NCBI GenBank assembly: GCA_030248135.1 | Contig: JASANC010003837.1 | Coordinates: 62,001-126,000 of the forward strand | Direction of reading: 5' to 3' | DNA: 64,000 bases | DNA from: Theristus sp. LFF4_11 | Taxonomy: Eukaryota; Nematoda; Chromadorea; Monhysterida; Xyalidae | Shown here: one piece after another, positions 23,670-34,795 of the stretch | Layout of the letters: every line of letters begins with the position of its first letter | Numbering within the stretch: the stretch's first letter is position 1 | Notes under the pieces: generated by a model | Seen by the model: only the letters and a program-made list of their open reading frames with translations | The model's database searches: none | Told to the model about the DNA's origin: nothing | Program-made: the position numbers and the translations under genes

Positions 23670-24200
23670 TCTTTGACGACAAAAATATTGAAAACAAACA
23701 TCAAACTAACGTCAGAATTTTGGTCAGCATTGTTGGTGTTTCCCGTGGCTGTGCGACTACGCCTCGGTGGTGCTGTCGGTGGAGTCTCATTGCTGCAAAA
23801 TTAGAATGCTCAGATTGTCAAAAAAAAACAGAATGTTACTCGTTCATTCAACCAGTCCAAAATTCCAGAATACGGTACTGATAACGTGTTAACCAAAATT
23901 TTCAACTGCAGAAGCGAGGTCTATGATTTTTTAACAGTGCCCAGAATACATATCATATGTGAAAAAAATAAAATCACAGAAAACGAACACAACACAATTC
24001 AAACACATACTTCGGATGAAGTTCATTTGTGACAATCGGTGCGCATGCACTGTCTGACGGTTGTGCTTCAACAGAACTGCTTTTTTTATCGGGCCATTTC
24101 TTGCGGCAAACACGACGAAATAATCGGCAAATGATATCCCAAGCGGCCGTGAATAACGTGAACATGATGCCGTCGTCACACCAACTCTTCTTTTCCTTTG
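23670..24200 (-). CDS. Possible exons of a small unrecognised protein
   Basis: A reverse-strand frame from about 24200 to 24010 encodes KEKKSWCDDGIMFTLFTAAW, a hydrophobic-amphipathic stretch, then a basic cluster (RRVCRKKWPDKK), and ends at a strong donor (HPK, then GTATGT). A second candidate exon at about 23700-23791, after a good acceptor (TTTTGCAG), encodes NETPPTAPPRRSRTATG. Phase across the junction was not established and no family is recognised. It could be a small membrane-associated protein or a chance pairing. Confidence 0.3.
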
Positions 24201-24534
24201 CTTGAAAATAAAAAAATATGACTTTGAAAAATTGAACAGAAAAAGTAAAGTTGGTTAATTTTGCTAATTCTGTCTCAGATTCTTGCTGCTGATCTTGCTG
24301 CCGCAATGCAATTTTCTTTGATCTGATTTGAACATTTGATCTCCAATAAATGAAATTTAATAAAAAACTAAAAATGGATTTAAAAAATCTATGGCACTAC
24401 AGTAACCAATGCTAGAAAAGTAGCTTAGGTTTGAATAATAAATGTGGCATTGTTCACGATTTCGACTTTTTGCTGGTAAAGCTCATATTCGTAATGCCAA
24501 AGTGTAAAAATGTTGAACGTGCACGGTTCAATTT

Positions 24535-24680
24535 ATAAACTCATTGTAGTCGGTTCTGCAATGAAGAATCGGTTTGCTTTTGTTTGAAAAATTTTGAACA
24601 TGCTGAACAAACGAGTCGTACAATTTAGCTATTCTGAGCGAGCACAGTTGCTTCTCACACTGCAGCTCACACAGTGAAAA
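24535..24680 (-). CDS. Possible terminal exon, unrecognised
   Basis: On the reverse strand an acceptor near 24660 (CTGCAG) is followed by CEKQLCSLRIAKLYDSFVQH, then VQNFSNKSKPILHCRTDYNEFIN and a stop. The amphipathic, codon-plausible sequence looks more like a real exon than its surroundings, but no upstream exon was found and no family recognised. Upstream sequence at about 25001-25370 is a decayed transposon. Confidence 0.25.
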
Positions 24681-25000
24681 TGGAAATTGAAAATAAAAAT
24701 CCATCCGTGGCATGGTACTTTAAACATTAAAATAGTGTTGAGAAATGTGAATATGTGTTAGGAATTAGGATTTGCGATGGCAACGTAATAAAACTGTATT
24801 CAAGCATCCATCCAGTGATTACGGCCAACTGTCACCGTACCACGAAATACACAATTGTTCAATATGAATTCGATTTTTAAATTTGGGAAGCATAAAACGC
24901 AATTTTTGTCTTCAGAAAAGACGTTCAAGTCAAATTGGCTTTCGCATCATCATTGTGTTCCTCCTGTGTGATTATTTCCATATGTTCGAAAATTAAAAAA

Positions 25001-25370
25001 AAACGGAATGGCCTATACATGGAATCTTTTTTTCAGGGCGCAATGAGCGCGCGAAATTTGAGAGAAAGATAAAACTTTCAGAAAGCCAATTGTGTATAAA
25101 ATGGATCGTGATTTTTTATTGATTAAATTGTTCGTGCTATTCTGTTCGTTCTTTGTCCATGGTGCACAATACTGAGAAATAGGTATCTTTGCTTTCTTGA
25201 AAAACGCAACTCGTACTTGACGGACTTTTTGAAAAACCACAGCCAATTTTGACGGACTGCCGTAATAAATTCCATTGATTGATTGATTGATTATAGTCTG
25301 CGACTAATCCCGCCTTGATGAATAATACAAGGGATGCATTATTTTTCGGCCCCTCAAAAAACATTTGGTG
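25001..25370. mobile_element. Diverged Tc1/mariner-like MITE (third copy)
   Basis: This matches the MITEs at 44973 and 52135. It opens with ACGGAATGGCC, holds CAGGGCGCAATGAGCGCGCG-like and TTCTGTTCGTTCTTTGTCCA segments, and has the diagnostic TAGTCTGCGACTAATCCCGC near the right end. Its ends are eroded and a ~60-bp stretch including ATTG repeats near 25265 is extra. The exact limits are therefore uncertain. Confidence 0.6.
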
Positions 25371-26272
25371 CAAGAGCATTCACTAAGCATTCTTGATTTC
25401 ATGTCAAAACTCACATTTTGCAGTTCAGTTTTGTTAAAATAACCAATGAGACGTTGGATGAGCATTTTGCATGTTTTAAACACGTATTAGGCAGTAGCCG
25501 TCAAAACACGAAGAGTTTGTCGAGTGTTGCTATCGCAGTTTGGCGCACAACACGGCAGAGCGTTTCATAAAAGTAATAAGTACAAGTGCAGTGTGCAAGC
25601 CGCATCCAGACAAAAACCGGTACACTAAAAACATAGATTTTCTAGTTCGATACGCTCGCGTTAAAAGCGGTAAATTTTCAACACAAAATGTCGCAAAAAT
25701 TACAGAAACATTCATCATCGTTTTCACATTTAGCCGCATCAATTCCTACACACTTGTTGAAGGCGTGTTTACAACTTGTTGTGTGCCACGCCGCATGTTT
25801 TGGTAACCACGTGCTGCGCTTCACCAACACCATTTGCGCAAGTTATTTGAATCAATTTTCGACCAAGAATGCAGTGAACAAATCGTGCATATATTCCAGT
25901 GATTGCCAGTTCCAGTTCCAGTGGAACAACACAAGTATGCACCTGTGCAGTTTCATTCTCGCTGACACTCGGACCACCAAACCACCATTTGAGAACTTTA
26001 AGTCGTTGCCATTAAGTCTAATTAAAATTAAATTTCGGTTTTGTTAATTAAAATTAAACATTAAAAGCTTAACTTCGTTAAAAAAAGCTTACAGAGCCCG
26101 AGTTGCTACAGCGGATTACATTATACATACGTAATAATACTTTTCAAGTTTGCGTGTTGTTTGTTGCGCTAAAAACGGACAGTGCGGAAACCAGAATCGG
26201 ACAGTTATGACACTCAGCGTTATACTCAGTCAGAGCTTTGAAGTTTATTGAAAACTTACTGTTACTCCAAGA

Positions 26273-28610
26273 ATGGTAGTTAAAAACAACATTTTCTTTT
26301 TTGAGATAAAAATGTTGACCCGAAAAACTGCGGTGTTCCTGTTGGTTGTGGAAGTGGCGTTCATTGCTGCGTTTGCGGTGCTTTCGATCTACGAGAGCAA
26401 AGAGGATGAGCACACCAAGAAGTACGCGTACTTTCAAGACATTCACATCATGATTTTCATTGGTTTCGGCTTCCTGATGACTTTCCTCAAACGATACGGA
26501 TTTGGCGCCGTCAGCTTCAACATGATCATTGCTGCCATTGCCATCCAGTGGGCATTGATTTGCCAACGTCGGTGATTCTTTTTTTGTGCCCATTTTATTT
26601 TAATTTTCAACAAAAAAAGGTGTTACCAGTACCACCGATTGGATGGTACCGTACTGAACACGATATGCAGCAGCTTCATGGACCAGTAAAGTATGCTGTG
26701 TCGTGTTACATAGTTTGGTGTTGATAATTTCAAAATGGTGCATTTCCAGGAGCCATTCACCAGGGTGGTACGTTTTCGATCACATTCACGTCGCTGATGG
26801 AGGCTGACATTGCAGCAGCGGCGGTATGGCTCAAAAGATGATTCGCAGTTTCAAAAAGGCATCGTCACGTTTGTACTTTGCCAAATGCACAGGTTCTGAT
26901 CAGTTTCGGTGCCGTGCTTGGGCGTCTGCACCCGTTTCAGCTGTTCGTGATGACGTTGATAGAAGTGCTGCTGTACAGCATCAATTTCGCCATTGGGCTC
27001 AAACTAAACGCTTTAGATGCTGGTCTGTACAATCGAGGCTTTTATGGTTTATGCTTTTGGTTTTGGATGCTTTCAGTGCGTAAACGCAGCACCCTTTCAG
27101 GCGGCTCAATCTTCGTGCACACATTCGGCGCGTATTTCGGTTTGGCCGTGGCGCGCGTATGCCACCGCAAGTTCCACGTCGACCACGCCTCTGCAAGCTC
27201 GGTGTACCACTCCGATTTGTTCTCGATGGTGGGCACCGTGTTCCTGTGGATTTGCTGGCCCAGTTTCAACGCGGCGCTTGTTTCCGATGAAAGCGGACAA
27301 TTCCGGTAGATATTCAACAAGATTTCGGCAATTTCTTTTTGCAGTTTCTGGGAACACAAGTAGTTGTCAAGTGTAGCTCAACCTAACGGGATAATTTTAA
27401 AAACTAGTGAGCAGCATTTCAGCGCAATCGTGAACACATACCTGGCGCTGGTGTCCTGCACCGTAGCAACCTGTGCCATGTCGTCCGTGCTGCACAAGGA
27501 GACAAAGTTGAACATGGTGCACATTCAGAATGCCACACTCGCAGGAGGCGTTGCCGTCAGTGACAGCACTAAGTCTTTGAATCAACTAATCACTAAGTTC
27601 CACAATTCCGAAATATAAATTCTCTAGAGTCCGCAATGGATGTTTTCAAATTCTTCTAGTGTCCGCTTTTCAAATTTACAACGGCCAGATTACCTACTTT
27701 TTACAACCCATTTTTAATTTGTTTTTTTCATCAAAGGTGGGAGCATGTGCGAACTTCATGATTGAGCCGTTCGGTGCGCTGGTGGTTGGCCTGCTCGCTG
27801 GTGTGGTGTCCGTGTTTGGCTTCAACTACGTCACCCCGTTCATGGCGACCAAGTTGAGTCTGTTCGACACGTGTGGCGTGCACAATCTGCACGGCATGCC
27901 CGGCGTTTTGTCGGCCATTGCTTGTTAGTTGGAGGTTTTTAATGTGCATCGATTGCTATCGCAGTGTAATTCGATCTGCATTTCAGCGACAATCGCAATC
28001 TTGGTCGCATCAAAGCAGAAGTACGGCGCCGACTTTGAGCGGGTGTTCCCGGAAATGGGCTACACCGACGAGAACGACACGACCGACGGGTGGAGCAACA
28101 TCGAGCAGGCTGCACTGCAGTTGGCTGCGCTTGGCGTCACCTTGTTCATCGCCATTGTAGGAGGTACAGTGCGCTTGAACGGAATGCTTTCACTTTCTTA
28201 GTGTCGTACTAAAATCATATTTTTTAACACGCCATGATTGTTGTCATGTCCGACCAGTCGGCAACAAATCGGAAATGTGTTTGGGATCAAGTGAAGCAGA
28301 GTCAGTTTTCTTCCAGGCGCGCTCACTGGTCTGCTGCTGAAACTGAAATTCTGCGGCCAATTACGCGAGAACGAGGTTTACGACGATGACCCGTTCTGGG
28401 AAGTGCCACCCGAACAGACAGTCATTATCCGGTTGGAACTGACCGTGGTTTTGCAAAGCTAAAACTCAAATTTAAGGTTTATGTCTGTATGGATATTTTA
28501 GCGGTCCAACAACGGAATCCATTGAAGTGCAACCAGACGAAGGAGGCACAGTGACGAAGATCACAAAAACAACCACAACCACCACCCACCACCACCACGA
28601 TGGACACTGA
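26273..28610 (+). CDS. Rh-type ammonium transporter, paralog 1
   Basis: Membrane channel of the Rh/Amt family that conducts ammonia or ammonium. About ten exons were read: start at 26273 (or the in-frame Met at 26312) to about 26567, small exons near 26640-26690 and 26750-26826, then 26891-27018, about 27101-27309, 27425-27560, 27737-27923, 27988-28162, 28316-28422 and 28501-28610. Family blocks in order: [53 protein letters not shown] with the first pore histidine, [24 protein letters not shown], and [14 protein letters not shown] with the second pore histidine. The C-terminal tail is hydrophilic and ends in a run of Thr and His. The second small exon is the least certain. A second Rh gene follows 650 bp downstream on the same strand. 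Confidence 0.93.
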
Positions 28611-29260
28611 TGGCAAGATAACGGAAAACACTGTACCTGATTTCATTTGTAAATTCATAATTGTGTTTGATCAATTTATAGGATATTTAGTTTGCCACGC
28701 GGCTAAAAAAAATAGTGGTAAAGTAGTAAGGATAGATATAATTGAGATAGATATGGTGAAATCTCCAGTTGTTCCACGTTCTTTGCATTCATGGCTTATT
28801 TGTTGTGTAACGTTTTGGTGTACATTTATGACCTTTCGAAAAAAATGAAAATACAAAATGAAAATCATTTCCACATTAGAACATTTGTTTGAATGCCAAC
28901 GTTTGAACAAAAAACCAACAAATCAGTTTTTCTGGCCTTGCCCTAAAGCTGATACCAACAATAAGCGTTGGCTGGTACAACTTTTTTTATGAATTTTTTT
29001 TTGTTTGTTTTGATGATTTTGCTCCACGCACCTTTGCAAAGTAACACATGTGTGATATGTACTTGTCAGTACTCTTCAGACAGTGTTATCATTGCCAAGG
29101 CCAGGTAACAATACGTTGTACGTACAATAGTTGCGTAAACAGCGACTTTTTTGTTTAAAATAAACAAGAAGAATACAGTCACAAGAAGGCAAGTTCAAAA
29201 TTTGACTTTTACATTCTTCACGAGTTCCAAAAAAACGTGCTTTAAAAACTGGCAGAAACG
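28611..29260. other. Intergenic between tandem Rh genes
   Basis: AT-rich, with no gene recognised. It should contain the 3' end of the first Rh gene and the promoter of the second. The spacing is wider than is typical of nematode operons, so independent transcription seems likelier. Confidence 0.5.
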
Positions 29261-31672
29261 ATGGGAATTCTAGTGGATCGGCAGTTGGGCATCGCCCTGT
29301 TGGTGATTCAAGCTGTGTTTCTGGTTCTATTTGCGATCTTTGCGAATTACAAGACTGGCGAGGGCGAAACGCACGACGACCTCGGGCGCTATGCGTACTT
29401 TCAAGATGTGCACATCATGATCTTCATTGGATTCGGCTTTCTAATGACATTTCTGCGGCGTTACGGCTACGGTGCGGTTGGCTTCAACATGCTGCTGGCA
29501 GCCTTGACAATCCAGTGGGCGATGCTTGTGGAACGTGAGAATCAATGGAATTCATCAAAAATGTTCCTGGCTTCTGGCACAAACAGTGGCAGGAAAAAAA
29601 TGCAACTCGGTTTTTTTAAAGGAATGCTGCAGTACCGTGGCTCGTTTGAGATAAGCTTCACGAATTTGTTGGAGGCCGATTTCTGTGCGGCCGCGGTAAG
29701 TTATGAAACAAGACACAACAGCAAGAACAATAGTGCAACAATAAACACAACATACGTACATACAACAACAAGCACCTCCATATGAAAACAGATTTTGCCG
29801 TATTTCAGGTACTTATCAGTTTCGGCGCAGTACTCGGTCGACTGCACCCGTTTCAATTGTTGGTGATGACTTTGATTGAAGTGTGCGTTTACTCAATCAA
29901 TATTCACGTTGGTCTGCACTACTTTAAAGCGTTGGATGCTGGTAAGTTTGAGCGGAGCATCTTAAAACAAAACTGCGATTTGAGCAACAATAATAACCAC
30001 TCAGGCAGCTCAATCTTCGTGCACACATTCGGTGCGTATTTCGGTCTTGCGGTCGCGTGGGCTAACCACCGCAAGTTCCACGTTGAGCACGCCTCTGCAA
30101 GCTCGGTGTACCACTCCGATCTGTTCTCGATGATTGGCACCGTGTTCCTGTGGATTTGCTGGCCCAGTTTCAACGCAGGCGTCGTCGCTGATGAGGCTGG
30201 ACAATATCGGTAATAATCGGAGTTTGGGACGAGAAAGGCTTGTCATGTGCGCATGAAACGGGGAAAAGAACAGAGGATTCACCGATACCATTCAAATTAA
30301 CTGTATTCAATCGTTGTCTTACGAAAGTTATGATCTTCTTCACTTTATAATGCACACCTTGACATAGATTCTGTAATGTGTGACATGTGCACTTGCAGCG
30401 CTCTGATCAACACGCTGCTCGCGTTGGTGTCGTGCACCGTGGTGACATTTGCGGCGTCATCCATTTTGAATAAACAGGCTAAAATCGACATTGTGCACGT
30501 GCAGAACTCGACGCTCGCTGGTGGAGTGGCCGTGAGTTGAGAATTGTGAAAACATTGAAATCAAAGTGTCAATTGGAGATCACCCAAATAATGCTTTCAT
30601 TAACGTATTGCGGTTTAGGCCGGTGCGTGTGCAAACTTCATGATTCAACCGTTTGGTGCCTTGATTCTCGGCGCAACGGCAGGCGCCATCTCAGTTGCAG
30701 GCTTCAATTACGTCTCACCGTTTCTAGCTAACAAACTCAACCTTTTCGACACCTGCGGAGTGCACAATTTGCACGGAATGCCTGGAATATTGTCCGCGGT
30801 CGCTGGTTAGTAGGCGTTTTTTTCAAGGAGCGAGACCACATTTCCAAACAAATGGCACAAGCAAACTCAGTTTATAAACTTCTGGATGTCACGCGGATGC
30901 TCCACACAACCGGAGACAACGCCGGTCTGCGATTGCGTCAAGTGCCATAAATCGTATGTTCTGCAGCCACTATCGAAATCCTGGTGGCAAGCGAGACGAA
31001 ATACGGCAATGAATTCCACAGCGTCTTCCCGGCGATGCAGCACACGAACAGCACTGGTGGCGAGGTGCACGTGGTGCCAGGCTGGTCGCACCAGCAGCAG
31101 GCCGGCATGCAACTCGCTGCACTCGCTGTGACGCTCGCTTGTGCGCTCGTTGCCGGTGCGTTTCCAAATTGCTCTGCGCTCGGATGCCCAGTGGAGTCGT
31201 CGTTCGTGCTCCCAATAGAATGATGTTCGCACCCTTTTTCGAGCGGAGCTGCAAATCGGCATAACTAACGCAACGTCAATTCACGCAGCGAAGAAATTTG
31301 ACACCTCACAACGGATCGAACACAAACAAACACAGGCGAACAAAACAGTCAAGAACAGTGTTGAGTTTCCGGTGGAAACTGTAAACCACAATTTATTCAT
31401 CAACAGCGTGTTCACTATGGCGTTTACTCGTTTTTCTCCCTGTCGTATGAATCAAAAGTGAACAAAGCATTGCAGGCGTCGTGACAGGCTTTGTGGTGAA
31501 CGTGAAATGGTGCGGCAGGCTGGACGTGGAGGAAGTGTTCGAGGACGATCGATTTTGGGAGTTGCCAAGCGACGTCAGCAGCCTGGCGCTGCCGACACAC
31601 CAGCATTACGACGATGACGTTGACGCGACCGTCATGCAGCCACTCGCTGCCGCAGCCGGCACTGCCTCTTGA
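29261..31672 (+). CDS. Rh-type ammonium transporter, paralog 2
   Basis: Second Rh/Amt channel, clearly a tandem paralog of the gene at 26273. Exons: 29261 to about 29534, about 29622-29695, 29809-29940, 30004-30209, about 30401-30530, about 30619-30806, about 30967-31155 and about 31476-31672. The blocks [83 protein letters not shown] and [17 protein letters not shown] are in family order, and both pore-lining histidines are kept. The reading frame stays open across the first intron candidate (29535-29621). A 29-residue longer form is therefore possible, but the spliced form fits the family better. The C-terminal cytoplasmic tail is acidic ([14 protein letters not shown]) and differs from paralog 1. 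The loop between helices has a unique insert ([12 protein letters not shown]). Confidence 0.93.
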
Positions 31673-31927
31673 GAGAAACACCATCAGTGACTCTTGTTGT
31701 CCTCAGCTGAATTGTCCTCCGTTATTCCCCCATTAAAATCTCTGCGGCATCTGCCAAAGTTATTTGCTTCTTTTTCACCTAGTTTAGGATTCAGGCTCAC
31801 TCAAGAATAGTACTTAAGAATTGCTCAAATGAAATTTTGTTTTTCGGATCAGCCAAGTTTATCATGTGGTACAACAACCACGAAAAGCACCAAGCAACCG
31901 AACTGTGTCGTCGTGTATGTACAATTA

Positions 31928-33875
31928 TCACGAGGCACGTTTCTTGAGCACCGCCTTGCCCTGCTGCAGCTCTTTGATGGTCACCCAGACTTTCTTGTTT
32001 TCACCAACAGATTTGCAGACCATCTGAGACAAAAGAATATGCATTTTAGCTGCACCATTGGTGACCCAACAGCAAACAAAAAAGTCCAACTGAACAGAAT
32101 CGTGACACTCGTGTGCACCTCAGTGCTGTTGATCTGCTGAATGATGGCCGCCATACGCCCGTGGTCGGAGGTTTCCACAAAAACAGACTGGCCTCGGAGG
32201 TAGCTGAAATCGAGAATTCAAAAATGGTTCAGCAAATACGGACACCACAAAACAAAGCAATCTCCAGTCTAGAGCAGCGTTCAGCCATTCAGCACATGTC
32301 TGTGCTGCGCACAGTCTGCCTTTATAAATCAATCGCTAGCAATCTGACTGCAGGTCTGAAACAGCATTATTCACAGCTCGGTGTCAAGCTTCAAACACAA
32401 TTAGCAGCGACCATTTCGAGTCGTATGTCAGTTGTCCCCTTTCAATGAACGCGTTTGTGTCGCCAGGCGCAATCACCGATCGATGCACCTCAACGCTCAT
32501 TGGGCGCATTGGACTCGAGCTGCCCGACGTCACGCACTGCGGCGTTTGACAGTTGCTGCAGTAACAGAAATCGCTGAGATCGTTCGCACACTTTCAATGT
32601 CGAGAAACAGGCAGCTTCTATCGAAGCTCTCGTCTCAGCTCACAACGTTTGTCTATTGTAACTATTGATTGTAACTGACGGCCTGTGTGTGACACAGCAG
32701 CCAAACAACAAGATCATAGCAACCATTGTACCGTTGCGTTGGCGTGACGCCAATTGCCCTGAGATCCTCGTCAATGTCGTTGTCAGCAATCCTGTACGTC
32801 AACTGTGGCGACTCCTTGCTGCGCTGGCGCTTCTCAGCAACCGGCACCGGCTCGTTTGGACGGCGACGCAACTTGCGCGTTGGCAGCGGCCTCTGATCCA
32901 CGCAGTCTGCCATGTGCAACTCAAGTGCTGCAGCTTCTTTCACTCTTCAGCCACCCCGTGTACAACTGGCTGATTGCTGTGGGGTGTACCAACCACCATG
33001 AACATCAAACAGCAAGTGCCATGTACAGTGGAGGCCAAAAGTTTGGAAACCTCTGCGTGCGCTGCATATCGCGCATTTTTGCGTTATTATTATGCACATA
33101 AGCACTGTATTTTAGATTTTTGGAACAAGCAATTGTTGTGTTCATAAAAACAAAGCTAGCATGTGTTGGGGAGAGACGCACAATAAAAGCACGCATATAC
33201 CACCACACACGCGCGCGCGCATGGGGGTTTCCATTTTTTTTACCGCCACTGTCGTTTTTGAGCACGCCCTTCATTTGTCAAGTCTCACAATTGAAAGTTT
33301 CTGCGATTAAATGCGTCCTACCAGCAGTGAGATCCATCGTTTGATACTCGTGCTCCAATTGTTTGCGTTTTTCCTCCAGTTCAGAGAGCAGATTCTCAAG
33401 CAGCTCCGTTCGCTTTTCGCTCAAGTCTTTTTCGATTGCTTGCACGGAGCTCTGGTACGATTCTTCTATCCGTTGCACCTGAAAGAACAGATACACAACT
33501 TCAAAACGTCATAACAACAGCACCGTTGAAGTTACAGTTTGGCAATTTTGAGGAAGCTGCTATACCAATAGCAGAATGCAGCAATCGATAAAACACTGTG
33601 GAACAAACAGATAACCAGAGTCTGTAGAGCATACAAGAACGCGCGTTTTGTACCTCCGTGTCGTAGACGACCTTATTGAACTCGAGTCTCTCCTGGTAGT
33701 TGCGTTCGTTCTGTGCGAGGAACTCTTGGTGTGCCGCGTGACGGCCAGCGTGCAGATCGTCCAGCTCGTCCTCGAGTGCGCGCAGCTGCTCGTGGAACAC
33801 TCTGGAAACAATGCTGGCAATCGGGGGTGCTCGAGAGCGGTCTACTACCACTGATCGGTCCACTGGGTCACCCAT
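31928..33875 (-). CDS. SUDS3: SUDS3, Sin3 corepressor complex subunit (Sds3 family)
   Basis: Nuclear scaffold that helps assemble the Sin3-HDAC histone deacetylase complex. Exons on the reverse strand: about 33653-33875 (or from an acceptor near 33802), about 33325-33480, about 32715-32930, about 32405-32550, 32119-32203 and 31928-32023. It starts with a coiled coil (FHEQLRALEDELDDLHAGRH, then YQERLEFNK and LEEKRKQLEHEYQTMDLT). Next comes the family motif LPTRKLRRRPNEPVPVAEKR and QLTYRIADNDIDEDLRAIG. The C-terminal half has IERGQLTYDSK joined to YLRGQSVFVETSDHGRMAAI and ends VWVTIKELQQGKAVLKKRAS, matching the tail of the vertebrate protein. The conserved Trp before the YLRGQS block appears to be Cys here if the splice choice is right. 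A Tc1-like MITE lies in the intron at 33026-33251. The very N terminus is uncertain. Confidence 0.92.
33026..33251. mobile_element. Tc1/mariner-like MITE in SUDS3 intron
   Basis: 226-bp non-coding element with ends CAGTGGAGGCCAAAAGTTTG and (complement of the right end) CAGTGGCGGTAAAAAAAATG. This pattern is typical of Tc1-family inverted repeats. The left flank is TA. The right flank reads TC, so the TA duplication is damaged on one side. It lies between the LRRRP-motif exon and the coiled-coil exon of SUDS3. Confidence 0.75.
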
Positions 33876-34795
33876 CTGCTAGCAAACGAACACTTTGTTC
33901 AAGTATCACCGAAACAGTACAATGCAAAAAAGTGCACACTGACTGTTCTCGAACGCTGGCTGACTGAGGCGCCACATTGCACGAAGTCATTCGTGTTGTT
34001 TGGTGAAAGAATGAAAAGTGCTGTAAAAAGCATAGTTTTTTAAATGGCATTGTCTGCTGAACAACGGAAAACTTCCAAAATGAACTACTATTTATTGTTA
34101 TCCGCTCGGAATGACAAGCGTTATGCAACGCACTAGCTGAACAACAACAAACTGTTTCCATTGTCACTACAACTCAAGTTTATTTAATGCTACTACATGT
34201 TAACAGATACAGCATGAACGAACTACTATGTTAGCATGACCCAAACTTTTTGGAAATCGAATAAAGTGCAAGCAAATACTAATCTGAAAAACCACACAAC
34301 GGTCAAAATAAACCAAATACGAGAAAGTTATTTGCTGGACATCATAGACGAATAGTTCGACAAACAGTTCTTTCATGTTGTGGTTATAAATAAAAACCGA
34401 ATTCACGAAAACAAACAAAATAATTGAAAAATCTCACCAAAACTGAACAATCCAAAGAAACACATATTTACACTTGGCGGAAAACATGAGACCAAAAAAC
34501 CACGCTGATTTGCACAATGACCCACCAACCAGCGCAGATTATTCGAATACCGAACGGAAGAAAAATCCACAAAACGATCACTGAGTGACTGGCGAAACGA
34601 TCAGATTCTTGCTCAAAAAATGAATAAAATGACCACTGACAAAATGACAACATTCATTAAACCTCACAAAAAAACGTCCGTTAGTGCACCAATGACCAGT
34701 AAGAGAAACGTGACAAGTTGCCCGCAAGCCACTAGAATAATCTGACAGCAGTGACACACAGCAACCAACCAGCGCACATCCCTGAGCTGCTCCAT
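33876..34795. other. Intergenic between KDM3 and SUDS3
   Basis: No gene or repeat recognised. Both flanking genes read leftward. The right part should hold the KDM3 3' untranslated region and the left part the SUDS3 promoter and any 5' exon. Confidence 0.45.

Noticed and set aside
29535..29621. Extra 29 residues in the second Rh protein
   Set aside because: The frame is open, but a GT-AG intron in matching phase gives the usual length between conserved helices. Retention remains a minor possibility.
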